Assembly (NCBI GenBank): GCA_017871115.1
Contig: JAFCIZ010000008.1
Coordinates: 1,532,817 to 1,596,816 of the forward strand
DNA length: 64,000 bases
Source of the DNA: Cunninghamella blakesleeana
Taxonomy: Eukaryota > Mucoromycota > Mucoromycetes > Mucorales > Cunninghamellaceae
Direction of reading: 5' to 3'
Position 1 is the stretch's first letter. Each line of letters opens with the position of its first letter. The notes under the pieces were generated by a model. The model saw only the letters and a list, made by a program, of their open reading frames with translations. It made no database searches and had not been told where the DNA came from. Shown here one piece after another: positions 21,853 through 34,410 of this stretch. The position numbers were made by a program, and so were the translations under genes.

Positions 21853-22841
21853 TAGTTGTCTATTTTTTTGTTTTTGTTTCACTACATATTATAAATGTTG
21901 TAAAAGAAACTTAATACCTATAAAATTCTCTTTTTTACACACAAGATTAAAATTTTATGTAAAAAAATCGTTCAAGTTTTCATATTTTAATGGTATGTAT
22001 TGATTTATTGTATTATTATGATTCGTTTCATGCTATAAAAAATAATATAATTAACATATACGACTAATATAATAAGATTTAAAATAAATGCCTTACGACA
22101 CTATTGTTTTTTTTAAATAACTAAATGAATAGAATAAAATAAAATAAAATATAAATATTAATATTATAGCATTATAATTCATTCATATATATAATATCAT
22201 CATAGTTATTATTTGATAGAAAACGACAGTAAAAAGAGGATGAAAAATTCATTTTTATACAAGTGTTTTATAACTAACTCACGTACAAATATATGCAAGT
22301 TTATAAAATACTCTAAAGACAACTGTACTATTATAGATCGTAATCAAAAAATGTACAAATCACCTAGAGTTAAAAAATAAGATATAAACGGTAGCAATAA
22401 TTTAAATTTTTTTAAATAAATGGTATCCTAATTCCTTGTCCTTATACCTTATTTTTTTTTATTTATACAAAGTGTATATGTAATATAAAACTATCTATCA
22501 CAATGATTTGATAACCATTAAGTTAATATCGTATAGTTTTTAATGATCATCTACTAATTCTTTAACAAAACTCCAAAAAAAATAAAAAAATAAAAATACA
22601 TGATGGTCTTGATTAATACTCATTCTTTTTGTGTAAATAATGTAGCCCGTAAATTTTTACCTGGTATTTTATTCCGTAATTAGTTTAGTATATCTGATGT
22701 GTATAATGTTTTAGAACGTAAACAACAGAAATACTATTTTTTTCGATATGTATTCCAGGATATAAGTTATACTTTATAAACGCATATTTATTTACATTTT
22801 TAAGACGCGTGTATTTATAAATATTTACGCAAAATAGAGTT
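21806..22841. other. Intergenic between convergent genes
   Basis: An AAT trinucleotide tract (about 21817-21850) directly after the kinase stop and otherwise plain AT-rich DNA. The kinase (+) and the amidohydrolase-like gene (-) converge here, so it holds both 3' ends. No gene. Confidence 0.6.
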
Positions 22842-24003
22842 TTATAATTTGGGTTGGTGTTGATATTTAAATTTAGATATATCAAGATAAAATTGATCTA
22901 AAAATACAATACTGGCTTTTGTAATTGCTGTTGCTAATGATTGTCTTCCAACTTCAGAAAACCGTAAATGCTGAGGACATTCTATTTGAATAATATCTAG
23001 CTGTAAACAGTATGCTTGTGTTGTATAACCACCGGTAAAATATAATGCATTTTTTGAAGGTGATGGGTATTGTTTTGATGGTATGACTTTTATATCATCA
23101 TGTCTAGTAGTCATCATGTTAGATCCAAATGATATATTTCCTCTTAATAAAGATTGAATGGCGGCATCGCTATTTAATGTTCTAGATAATGGAGACAACA
23201 ATATTCTTTTTGCCAACCTTTGAATAGATGACTGTTTTAATATAGTTTCTATTGGTATTGTATCTTGTTCTAAAACAGTTCTTGGTAATAAATACCCTAA
23301 TTCTACCATGCCTTCCTTATGGGCTTGACCTAGACACATATATAATAATAGTAGCAATAATAATAATAATAATAATAATTTTATTAATGTTCTATTGATT
23401 ATTGTTATTACTAATGTTCTATATACACTTACCATGTATATCCAATAGTAAAACTTCACTAAAAGTATTTTTCACCGTTTGGATTGTATCTCTTAAAGCA
23501 GTATGGTATTCCTATATACAAATGAACATATAAATAAACAAACATAAATAAAAAAGTATACAAATATAGACATAGATAATAATAGTAATAAAAAAAAACA
23601 ATAATATTATGGTATTCTTTACATTCCATATTATTCTTCCTTCAGGAGATTCAGTGCCTATATCAATAGGTCTATTTACATCTACTTTTTTTCTTGATAC
23701 ATTAAGAATAACCATATAAGGTGCTGCATTATAATGATTTTGAATAAAACTAGATATTAAATGAGCTAATTCATTTGTATAAACATCAGTTAATAAATGT
23801 CCTTGAGTTCGATTAGGTATTGTTTCTGGTAAATTATATCCACCATGTGGAATAGTTAAGATTAAGGGGAGATCACCCTGGATAACTTTAACACTATATG
23901 AAGTTAATTGAGTAAATGTTGAGGTTTTGGTCATATCAAGACATGAATATATTGACAATAAATTAAAAAATATGTAAAAAGAGAAATAATATTTTTTTAT
24001 CAT
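22842..24003 (-). CDS. Secreted N-formylglutamate amidohydrolase-like protein
   Basis: Three exons on the minus strand (24003-23623, 23511-23433, 23329-22842) give 315 residues with phase closing. The N-terminus is a hydrophobic signal peptide (about 1-21, YYFSFYIFFNLLSIYSC), so the protein should enter the secretory path. The body matches the N-formylglutamate amidohydrolase fold: LTIPHGGYNLPETIP, then SRKKVDVNRPID, then LLLDIHGQAH across the second splice, and GGYTTQAYCLQLDIIQIECP near the end. The bacterial enzyme removes formate from N-formylglutamate in histidine breakdown using a zinc site. A secreted fungal version more likely acts on another amide, so the substrate is open. The three motif blocks each fall in separate exons, supporting the gene model. 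Confidence 0.82.
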
Positions 24004-24667
24004 TTTTTTTTAAAAAATAGAAAGAGAAACTAAAAATTAAAGTTTCATTTTCCTCCCCCCATTATATATTTTTCATCAAAATCCGCTTCGAAAATTCTTA
24101 TGCCATATAAAAGATATTATTTACAATATCATGTATATATATATATATTGAATAAATACTAGTAGCTATAAGCTTCTACTGTTTTACTTGACCAACTCTA
24201 TCTATTTCCATATTTTTTCTTTGATTCTTTTTCTTGTTCTTCTCTCAATAAAATATCAAATAAATGGCAAAAGAATTATGTTTTTTCAAGAGTTACATAT
24301 GTTATCATATATTCATCGCCTATTTATCACCATAGTTTATTTTACAAAATCAGATACTGCTTTTATAAACTTTGATCTTTTACTTTTTTTTTTTTCGATA
24401 TCAAACATTTCTATGAAAATAATATCGATATTAAAATATATTATAAATAAAAGTGTAAATAAGATATATACGCCCAACGTTTTCTTTGATAGGTATAATT
24501 ACTAAACATTCGAACAGCGATAAAACAAAGATCTTCAATATAACTTTTTTTTATAAATGATTTGATATTGAATCATATATTTAAATCCAGCTATCTTAAA
24601 AAATGAAAAATATTTTTTTCTTTTTCCTCTTTTTCTTTTCACCAGCTTATTAATTGATTTTTTTAAA
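24004..24667. other. Divergent promoter region
   Basis: Shared upstream region of the amidohydrolase-like (-) and MFS (+) genes. A frame of 105 codons at 24188-24505 is Ile/Phe-rich, lacks any motif and is treated as chance. No other feature. Confidence 0.55.
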
Positions 24668-26766
24668 ATGACAGAAAGAGAAAAAGAAGTAGACATTAAT
24701 GAAACAAACTCAATCGAAGTAGAGCGACTTCGACCTCCTGATGGGGGTAAAGGTTGGTTTGTAGTTCTCGGGTCTTTTTTGGTAATCACTTTTAAGAATA
24801 TGATATGATACGGAAATAATTACATTCAAGTTTTTTTGACAGTTTATTTATCTGTTTATTTATATTATATTCATATATAAATATCTTTACGTTTTTCATA
24901 GGCACTTTTTTCAATGTAAAAAGAAGATACATGTATATATATTTTATTTAATTTTTTAAAAAAAGTAAATCAATTTATTTTATAAAAATTCTCTTTATGA
25001 ACATATAGTTTTGGTAATACATATTCCTTTGGGCTCTTTCTCAATTACTATAATAAGAAGGTGTTTATAGATCAAATGAATGTTTTATCTTGGATTGGTT
25101 CCATTTGTGTAGCTTTATTTTTTATATTGGGTCCTATTAATCAAATTGTTATAAGTAAAATGGGATATAGAAATATGTTGATTGTAGGAACAATATTATG
25201 TACAGCTGCTTTAATTTTAGCAAGTTTTGCAACTCAAGTGAGTACATATAATAAATAAATAAAAAAAAAAAACAGATCATATACATAGTACAGTAATATT
25301 ATACATCATGCTAAATGATTGATGCCTTCTTAACTTTTTTATTCCATCTTATTTTATAAAGGTTTGGCATGTATTTTTAACTCAAGGTGTGCTCTATGGT
25401 TTAGGTGGCTCTTTTATTTGGTTTCCAAGTATTGGTAGCGTTCAAATGTGGTTTTCAGAAAGAAGAGTAAACAAATATATATTTTTTAATTAAATTATTC
25501 GATCTTTTTTTTTTTACGTGCTAATTTAACTGTATATTTAATTTTTTTTTTAAAAAAAATATAGGGATTAGCTGTAGGGATAGCGATGGGTGGTTCTGGT
25601 AAACCATTATTATTATAATTATAGTTAAAATAGTTCTTTTATTTTATATATACTAAATATACTTATATACATATTTATTAATATAGGCATTGGCGGATTG
25701 GTCATTTCAAATATTTGTCAAGCTATTATAAACACCCCTTCATTAGGTTATAGATGGGCATTAAGAATTGATGGTATTATATGTTTTGTATTTTTGTCAA
25801 TAGCTTCATTTTTAATTCGACCACTTGGAACAGCTGCTCAAACTGGCGGATCACAGCAAAATAAAATCATTAATTGGTATCTCTTTAAAAATCCTCAATT
25901 TTGTACTTTATTCGCTGTTGGTTTAATTACTACTTTTGGTTATATGGTAATGAGAGTTGGATAAATGAATCATATAGTATAAATAGTAAAGTAAAATAAT
26001 AAAATTGATTCGAATTAACTGATTTCTTAATTTTTTATTTAATCTTATTATCATAGTCACCATCTATGTTATTACCATGTAAGATTAAATAGAATTTGTA
26101 GATTGCATCATATATGTATTGGAACCAATGACTTATTTTATTATTTACTATATATATATTTAGCTAATGCCAATGTAATGGGACTTAATCCTTGGATTGG
26201 AGCGAATCTTAGTGCTATTTTAAGTGGAATCAATGCTGCAGCTCGAATCTTTACGGGGTACATGGGTGATAAAATAGGGCGATTTAATTCATTATATATA
26301 TGTGCCTTGGGTGCTGGGCTATCTTGTTTAACTGTATGGATGAATGTTCATAATGAAGCAACCTTATGGGCATTTGCTGTATTATATGGTATTTTTTCTG
26401 GAGGTAAATACATAAATACATACATGCACACATATGTATAATATTATTTTATTTTAACTTATATATATTACTATTATTATTAATATTATTTTATGAATAA
26501 TAGGTTATGTCACTTTCTTTCCTACGGTACAGCCACAAGTAGTTGGGTTAGAAAATATTAGTCCTGCAGTTGGGTTGCTTTATTTAACAAACACTTTTGG
26601 ATACCTTTTTGGAACTCCTATTGCGTCAGTATTGATCAATCGAACAAGCCCTCCTCAATATCAAAATGCTGCTGCTTGGGCTGGATCAGTAATTTTTGTA
26701 GGTGGTATTTTGGCTTTTTGGCTAAGAGTACAACGTGGCGGATGGACTATCTTTAAGAAAGTTTAA
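24668..26766 (+). CDS. Monocarboxylate-transporter-like MFS permease
   Basis: Nine exons (24668-24781, 24902-24915, 25009-25237, 25362-25466, 25565-25598, 25687-25946, 26057-26078, 26164-26403, 26504-26766) give 426 residues, phase closing. The cytosolic N-terminus ends PPDGGKGWFVVLGSFL, the MCT/SLC16 signature [D/E]G[G/S][W/F/K]GW before TM1. Later parts include SFGLFLNYY in TM1, KMGYRNMLIVG after TM2, MWFSERRGLAVGIAMGGSGIGG (TM4-5 region) and ARIFTGYMGDKIGRFNSL (loop 8-9). About 11-12 membrane helices are expected. The family moves lactate, pyruvate or related monocarboxylates, or in fungi riboflavin or unknown solutes; the cargo is not predictable. Two exons are very small (14 and 22 nt); both are needed to keep the conserved frame. 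Confidence 0.85.
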
Positions 26767-27432
26767 ATTTCTTTTTTTTTTGTATTATTATTACTATTTC
26801 AATTAATTTACTTACTATTAATATATTGATCACTATTTATTTTTACATTTTAATCTTTTTTATATATTTTCTTTACCCAATATATTTTAAAATAATTAGA
26901 TATTTTCATTTCAATTTTATTTTTTAAAAAAAACGTTACTTTTTTGATTTTGAAGCAATAGAATAAATAGAATAATTTTATTTTATTATGAAACTCAGTA
27001 TTATTATTAAATGCTCAATTACAAAAAAAATTTCAAACCTGATCTCTTATAACCTACATTTTTTTTTTCAAATTATTCTATTTCATAAGAATGAAGGTTT
27101 GAAACTTTATGGTATATGATAATATAAGTTTCAAAATATATATTAAGATATTTTTGTAGTAAATATATGAGTTAAGAAATTGATCTATATATAATCAAAT
27201 TATTTTTATTTTTATATGAATGGTATTAAACAAGTGCTAATAAGAAAAATTGTATTAATACTTGTGATAGAGTTTATGATGATGGTTATAATGATACTAA
27301 TAACAAAACTCTTGATAATGTTAATATTCATAAATCATGGTAACAGTAATAAAAAAAAAAAAAAAACGAATTATATTATTTACAGTATAAAGATTGAGGT
27401 TTTCTTAAGTGAAATAAGAAAAGAAGAAAGAA
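26767..27432. other. Intergenic between convergent genes
   Basis: Holds 3' ends of the MFS (+) and FHA-kinase (-) genes. AT-rich. A 76-codon frame at 27216-27446 overlaps the last kinase exon on the other strand and has no recognisable content. Confidence 0.55.
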
Positions 27433-28533
27433 TTAAGAGGGTGTAATAGGAGGACTATTCATCGATGTTTGATCAATATATTGCTGAAGTGGTATTACTC
27501 TGTTTCCAGTTTTCTATTAAAATATAGTATATACACATATTTTATAAAAGTTACTTTTTTTGTTCTATAAATTCATTTCATTTCTTTTTTTTTAAAAAAA
27601 TATTTTTCTTACATTAAAGTTTTTCATCCATGGATGGTCCTAATAGGTAATAACCATAAAAGTAATAATAAAATCAGTTTATATTGTTATATATATGCAA
27701 TGTTTCAATATAACTTATTATCTTACAAGAACTTCTTCAATTGTTGGTCGTTTTTCAGCTTCATATGTTAACATTTTTTTTAAGAGATCTTGAACTATTG
27801 TAAATAAAAAATTTAAAAGAAAAATGATGAGAATGTTTTTATTATTTAATTATTATTATTATTGCATATCACTTTCATTAAAAATAATCCATTGACTTCT
27901 ATGCGCTCTCTCTTTTTTTTTTTTTTTTAGTACCTTCGTTTGAGAGTTGATTATTTACAAAATGAATACCATTCTGAAAATTGATAAGAGTTTCTCCGTC
28001 TGATCTTCCTATTTTAAAAGGAGTATGTCGTAAGAGTGCTGAATAAAGCATGACTCCAAGACTCCATATATCCACTGCTTTAGTGTACCCTTTCCCTTTT
28101 CCGTTTTCTAACTTATTAGATATTAATTCAGGAGCAGCTAGTAAAAAATTAAAATTAAAATAAAATTAAAATAAAATAAAATAAAAAATAACAACGTTAT
28201 TATCATCACCATTGTTATTATTAGAGCAACACTAATTTATATATATATATATATATATGCATGTATGCATGTGTGTGCGAGTGTTTAGTATCTTTTTTTT
28301 TTCTTTTACCATATTCCTTCGTTCCACAAACTGTTTCCAATATTGATCCTTTAATTTCAAAAGTTGCTAAACCAAAATCGCATATTTTTACATGTAAGTT
28401 GTTGATATCAGTAATAACAATATTTTCCAATTTAAGATCGCGATGTACAACGCCTCGTCGATGAAGATACTATTTTAAAACAAACATTGGGTATAGTATT
28501 TTAAAATAAGTAAATACATATATTCACATGTTT

Positions 28534-28569
<36 letters not shown>

Positions 28570-30475
28570 TTCACTTACAGCAGTTCCATGGAAAATTTGA
28601 TCGAATACTATGCGGACCTGGGCTTCTGTTAAACCTATCTTTGTAACTAAGCCAAATAAATCCCCATGTATTGCACTGATAATAATATATATATATCTGT
28701 CAATATAAGATAATATATGTGCCAATTAATTTAATTATTATTATTTATATCTACTTACGGTTCCATTACAATATACATGTGTGTAGGACCTTGTGGCTTT
28801 CCAGATATCTTTTCGTATCGCTGCTCAATGACTTTTTCAATTTTAATTATACATGGCTATGTAATATATAATAGATTAATAAATTAAGGCATTGGTTATT
28901 TAATAAATATATATAAGATTAATCATTTTTGATCCTTTTTCTTACATGAGTTCCTAAGGACATATTAGTTGAAATTTCTTGGAACAAAGCTTGAAAATGT
29001 TTATCCGCTTTATTAGGGTCTGTTTTTACTTCTTTTATTGCAACATCTCGATTAGTTGAAGCACATTTAGCCAAATAAACCTTACCAAAAGCACCAGTAC
29101 CAAGTTCTTTTGTTACGTTATATAGTGTGGTGATTCTCTAACAATAATTATAATTATAATAATAATAATGATAATGTTATTCAAAAAAATTATGATACCC
29201 TTTTTTAAATTTATTATTTTTTATCTATTTATTACTTTATCACCATAGCTTTTTTTTGTGATCGTTCTCTGAGGAATAAGTAATTTAAATGATATAACTA
29301 TTTTTTTAATATAAAAAAATTGTGAAATTTAGAATAAAAAAAAATTGATGATGATTGGCTTTTTTTATTTTGTTTGTAATTGAATTTACTTTTTTTTTGT
29401 GGAGGGCTATTAAATTGAATGCGGTCTTCATGATTTAGTTTGACTTCAGTACGAGCTTTTGCGCATTTATCGTTTATAAAAGTACAAGAAGGAGTTCTTA
29501 CAAATAAAAATACTTGAGGAACTACTCCTTCCTTACCTTCAATACACCAACGCTATATAATAATAATAAAAATAACCATGATAATAACGACGATGGTAAT
29601 TAATATATTTTATATTTATATTAATGTAGCTATATAATTTTTTTCTATAATATGTTACCATATAAATAATGGCGTGGTGAGGTTCTAAGATAGGTATCCT
29701 GGATACAAAAAATAACGAAAAATAAAGTTTATTTAGCATAATAATGAAAATTTTAAAAGTCATTTTTTTTTCCATCCCATTTTTTCTTTTACCTTATATC
29801 ACATGATTCATGGCTACCGATTTGGTAACCAGTACGTTTTGGAACAAAGTGGTAACCAACATCGAGAGTATATGATTCTTTATCTACTTCTCTTAAACAA
29901 TAAGTTGGAATGCCATCCGTACGACTATCCAGAATTGCCCATACTAATTGGTCTTTACTAGATATATTCATCAGTTCTTTGTTATTACTACTGCTGTTAG
30001 TACTGTTACTATTACTGTTATTATTATTATTATTATTGTTGTTGTTGTTGTTGTTGTTGTTATTGTTGGTATCATTATCCTTTTTTTCTTTATTATTATT
30101 ATTATCTTCGTAAGGTAAATTCAATATAGCTGAAGGGGAAGTAAAAGGTATATGTTGTTGGTCTTGTTGGTCTTGTAGTATTGAGGTTTCGGATATTGTA
30201 AATGCACTTGGAGAATATTCAGTCAATTCTAAAAACGTTCTATACCGACCAGTTAACTTGGTTACTTTTTTTTTAGTACTTGATTTCAGGTCACAACTAG
30301 AAAGCGTTTTTCGAAGTTTTCTATTTTCTTTTGATTTTCCAGATCTTGTTCGTAAATCGTAGTGGCGGTTAGGTCGTTGGGTTGCTTTGGTAATATTATT
30401 TGACTTTTCACTTATGGAAAGTGATGACCTTCTTCTTTTAAGTGTATTTTTAGGTAGTAAATTTTCTTTACCCAT
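27433..30475 (-). CDS. FHA-domain checkpoint kinase, CHK2/Cds1/Rad53 type
   Basis: Twelve exons on the minus strand give 611 residues, phase closing: 30475-29793, 29698-29659, 29552-29390, 29266-29244, 29137-28946, 28856-28759, 28675-28579, 28469-28310, 28137-27934, 27794-27727, 27639-27613, 27513-27433. The 23-nt exon has alternative boundaries and is the least certain. Residues 1-190 are basic and low-complexity with a long poly-Asn run. The FHA domain (about 200-295) reads [24 protein letters not shown] and later FINDKC, covering the phosphothreonine-binding Gly, Ser, His and Asn positions. The kinase domain (about 305-590) has [29 protein letters not shown] and the C-terminal HPWM. FHA followed by a CaMK-like kinase is the CHK2 layout, acting in the DNA-damage checkpoint. 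It is divergently paired with OGG1. Confidence 0.88.
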
Positions 30476-31394
30476 TTCTAAATTATATTATATATATATT
30501 TATATATATATGTATGTATTTAATAACAATAAATGAAAAAAAAAAAACAATGCAAATAATAATGATTATAGAAGGGTGGGGGAGGTAAAAAGTAAAAAAA
30601 AAAAAAAAAAGAGGAAGGAAAGAATGAAGGGAAAAAATCGCCTTCGATTTTTTATAAATTTGTCAATATTTAAGCCTGTGTAACAAATAAGGCCGTCAAA
30701 AAATAAAATAAAATAAAATGTGAAATTCATCCTTTTGGTTTCATAAAAAAAAAAGAAAAAAGAAAAAGTATTTACTATCCATAATATATTATATATATAT
30801 ATATATATATATAATATTCAAATCATATATATTTGTAAAATACAATAAAATATATATATTTGGAATTTTTTTTTCTCATTTATTCATAAATGGATCAAAA
30901 CAATAGTATTTTTTTTTTTGGTATTTTGTTTATTGTTTATATCAGAGATGGATTATTTTTAACAAGAGTGTACCAATGCTGGATTTTGATAGGGAAACAA
31001 GTTTGTAACACTTTTTTTTTTGTAGTAAATCAATAATAATTACATAAATATATAAAAAACAATAAAAAACTAGATGTGAGTTGGTTCGGATTTTTTTAAT
31101 ATAAAAACGATGGTCACATATGTGCAAAGAGTTTAATTGATTTAAGGTTTTTGATTACGGTAAAGAAAGCGAGAGGAAAAAAAATTTCAATATTTTATAC
31201 TTATATATAATTACAATAATAATAATTATAATGGTATTAAGAGTGTCTTTGTTGTTAATTTATATACTATTTTTTTGTTTCATATTTATCTTTGAAAAAA
31301 AAAAATAAGAGCGGCAATTTAAAAAATTCAGAAGAGGTAAAGAAAAAAGGGGAACAAGCTTTTTTTCACTGTTTCTTCTCTTTAAAATAGCAAA
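30476..31394. promoter_or_regulatory. Shared divergent promoter region, FHA-kinase / OGG1
   Basis: 919 bases separate the two start codons. It contains poly-A/T tracts and a (TA)n run (about 30788-30812), with no reading frame of interest. Being head to head, the two DNA-damage genes may share control elements. Nothing resembling a specific damage-response box was recognised. Confidence 0.5.
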
Positions 31395-32890
31395 ATGGTA
31401 AAAGTACCTAATTTCACTTCTAGTCAACTTGTATGGATTGATTTAAAAGTAAAACCTAAGGAATTACGCTTAGATACACTTTCTTGTGGGCAAAGTTTTC
31501 GCTGGCGATCTTATAATAATTTCTGGTATGTATAGTAATATAAGTATATGTATATATAATTATAAAAGATTAATAAACAAATTTATAAAAAAATGATTCA
31601 ATAGGGTTAGTACTTTATATGGTGATTTGTATATATTAAAAGAATCTCGTATGTTTAGAAGAAGAAGAAAAAGAAGAAAATAAATATAATAATAATAATA
31701 ATAATAATATGAAAGTAACTGTTTTTATATCTCCTTATTTGTTTATTTTTTATATATATTTATCTTAGCGCAAAGTGTATTTTTTGGTGTGTCAAAAAAA
31801 CAAGCAGAAGATAAACAAGTAGTACAAAGGCTGGACAAAACCTTAAGGGATTATTTTCAATTGGATCTTTTATCTTTAGAAACCTGTTACGAAGATTGGG
31901 GTCAAAAGGATAAAAACTTTAAAAAGAAATCAATACATTTTCAAGGAATAAGAATGTTAAGGCAAGATCCATGGGAAAATTTAATTTGTTTTATTTGTTC
32001 AAGTAATAATAATATCACTCGTATATCTCAAATGGTAAAAAAAAAGAGAAGAAAAAGTAAAAAAGAAGAATGTAAAAAAAAGGAAAAAATAGATTTATAT
32101 ATATATATTTTACATAAGAATTAATACTCATCATGCTTTTTTTTATAGGTACACAAACTTTGTACAAACTTTGGATCAAAAATTGCAACATTAGATAAAG
32201 TGGATTACTATGGATTTCCAACATTAAAAAGTTTAGCCAATGAAAAGATGGAAATAAAATTAAGAGAATTAGGATTTGGGTATCGAGCGAAATATATTGC
32301 AAAAACAGCACAAATTATTTTAAAAGAACATCCTGATGAACAAGAAGAATGGGTCAAAAATTTAAGACGATTACCTTATGAAGAAACAAAGGAAATACTA
32401 ATGACATTACCAGGTGTTGGTCCAAAAGTAGCTGATTGTATTGTAAGTTTATAGAAAAAAAAATTAAAAAAAAAAAAATGTATACAATCATATGATATCT
32501 ATCAAATTAAAAAAAAAAAAAAAAATAATCGAATCATTTGTACATCAACATTATCATCCTATTAAAATATGTACATATATATTTATATTATTGTTTTTCT
32601 CTTAGTGTTTGATGTCAATGGATCATTCACAGGCTATCCCTGTGGATACTCATGTTTGGCAAATAGCTAATAAGGATTATGGATTTAAGAAACTACAAAC
32701 CAAAACGTTAAATAAAGCGTTGTATAATGATATTGGTAATCATTTTCGATCTTTATTTGGTGATTATTCCGGTTGGGCTCATTCTGTGTTATTTTCTGCT
32801 GAATTAAATTCTTTTAAACATAAGCTTGAAGTAGAAGAAAAAGATGATAATGATGACGGAAATAGTAGATCAAAAAAACAAAAAAAGTAA
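31395..32890 (+). CDS. OGG1: 8-oxoguanine DNA glycosylase/AP lyase
   Basis: Five exons (31395-31525, 31605-31648, 31769-32034, 32149-32442, 32606-32890) give 339 residues, phase closing. The N-domain starts MVKVPNFTSSQLVW and includes LSCGQSFRWR, the family's conserved Gln-Ser-Phe-Arg-Trp. The helix-hairpin-helix is LPGVGPKVADCI with the predicted catalytic Lys240, followed by IPVDTHVW with Asp259; the 19-residue gap equals that in human OGG1 (Lys249/Asp268). DPWENLICFICSSNNNI matches the family's asparagine-rich DNA-contact loop. It removes 8-oxoG paired with C in base-excision repair. A basic tail (SRSKKQKK) looks like a nuclear signal. All introns are GT-AG; the 44-nt second exon is inferred from phase and is a little less sure. 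Confidence 0.93.
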
Positions 32891-33518
32891 TAAAAAATCA
32901 TACCTTTTCCTTTTTCCTTTTACCATTCCATTTTCGTTTTTTTTTTTGGGTTGGTTTCATTATTTTGTGTTTAATCATTGGTTAAACAAACAAGTTGGTC
33001 TCTTTCTATCTTTGGTAATCCACTTTGAATTGAGTTTTAATTTTTTTTTTTCCTTATAAGAGCTGCAAGTACGGCCGGTTCATCATACTTGTACATTTTG
33101 GTCATACATATTTTTTTTTTCTATATATTAAAATCAAGTACAGGTTTTATTATTATTATTATTATTATTATCATTTAAAAAAAAGATACAAAAGATAAAA
33201 AGCAAAAGCAAATATAATTTTTTAGAGGGTAAATTAAAATTAAATGGTGAAATATTAAAGATTACATAAAGTAAGTAAAAATAGAATTAAAAAGAAGTAA
33301 ATTAGATTAGATAATAAAGAATAAAAAATATCATTAAATAGTTATTATTATTAAAAGGTATCATATTTTTGGATGGTGGTATCATTTTTAAGTTGACCGT
33401 GGCGAAAATTTACTAGCATATCGTTTTAATCGAGATTTCACTATTGTTTTTAAAAAATAAAAATAAAAATGAACAATAAATAAATAATGAATATATAAAA
33501 TAAAATAACATGTTATTA
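32891..33518. other. Intergenic
   Basis: T-rich stretch and an ATT trinucleotide tract (about 33148-33171) between OGG1 (+) and the small minus-strand gene. No gene seen. Confidence 0.6.
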
Positions 33519-33737
33519 TTATTTACTTTTTGATTCAACATGGTCAGTTATAGAAGGAGTATAGTTTGATAAATAATGAATTTCTGGAGGTTCAGTAGTG
33601 AATGAAACATTGCGATTATGGGAACATTTCTTTTTTATTACAATTGGTGAATAACAAGCCATTGAAGCTTTAGTTGATTCTTCTTCTTCTTGACAATACC
33701 ATGAATTTAAAGCAGGTAAATTATCATATATAGACAT
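33519..33737 (-). CDS. Small protein with PP1-docking-like motif, function unknown
   Basis: A single-exon frame of 72 residues starting MSIYDNLPALNSWYCQ. It is not recognised with certainty. Its composition is protein-like rather than low-complexity, unlike most short frames here. The segment KKCSHNRNVSFTTEPPEIHY contains RNVSF, which fits the R/K-x-V-x-F docking motif of protein phosphatase 1 partners, followed by an acidic/Pro and Tyr-rich stretch seen in several fungal PP1 regulators and cell-cycle inhibitors. There is no signal peptide or membrane segment. It could be a regulatory subunit or an exon of a larger gene, but no splice-linked partner was found. A DNA transposon inserted about 210 bases upstream of its start, possibly in its promoter. 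Confidence 0.5.
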   Translation of the reverse strand: MSIYDNLPALNSWYCQEEEESTKASMACYSPIVIKKKCSHNRNVSFTTEPPEIHYLSNYTPSITDHVESKSK

Positions 33738-33946
33738 ATTTAAAAAAGGTATATTATTATATTATATATAAAAATTAAGGTAAATATATGGAATAAAAAA
33801 AAAAAATGAAAATAAAAAAAAAAGAAAAGAAAAAAAGAGAAAAAAGAATGTTGGATTTTTATATAATTTCAATTTTTTTTTGATCTTGTGCTACCAGAAC
33901 TAAATCGGATATTCAAAAAATGAAAAAAATGATTTTATTTGATATA

Positions 33947-34142
33947 CAGTATTTCCACTTGAATTTAGACAAAATAAAAATTTTATTTGGACAAAAAAAA
34001 ATTAAAATTCAGATATTATTTTTTTTGTTTGGGTTATCAAAAAAGTTTTTTTTAGATACTTTCTTTTTTTTTTTATTCATACTTTTATTTTTTTTAAACA
34101 ATTTTAAAAAAATGTTTGGTTAACTTGATAGTACTTTTAGAT
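33947..34142 (+). repeat. Left terminal inverted repeat of Tc1/mariner element
   Basis: Begins CAGTATTTCCACTTGAATTT and matches the reverse complement of 35790-35984 almost base for base. Short open frames inside it are chance. Confidence 0.93.
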
Positions 34143-34410
34143 AAATTTATATTTAAATAGTTTTATAATTTACACGCAATCTCCTATTATATAAAAATAT
34201 ATATCTGATATTTTTTTGATATAATATTTAGTTATACTTGCGACAATGTACGACCATCATTCCAAAGTTGATTCACGTGTTATGTCTACAATGAATTCTT
34301 TGGGTTTTTTTTGTTTTGTTATTGTTTTTTTGTTTTTTTGTTTTTTTTTTTCATTCACTTTCTTTTATTTTTCTCTTCTTCTTTCCCTTTTTTTATGATT
34401 AAAAACAAGA

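Noticed and set aside
24188..24505. 105-codon plus-strand frame in the divergent promoter
   Set aside because: Ile/Phe/Leu composition expected of AT-rich noncoding DNA; no family resemblance and no splice partners.
27914..27946. Kinase exon ending at the poly-T tract read as a gene break
   Set aside because: A GTACTA donor at 27933 and the next exon restore frame, so no break is needed.
29910..30113. Leu-rich frame opposite the FHA-kinase first exon
   Set aside because: Antisense of the poly-Asn repeat.
31789..32311. Frames running into OGG1 introns and the antisense frame
   Set aside because: Exon reads past the donor sites; spliced model restores the conserved glycosylase.
33920..34123. 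67-codon Phe/Ile/Lys-rich frame
   Set aside because: Lies inside the transposon's terminal inverted repeat.
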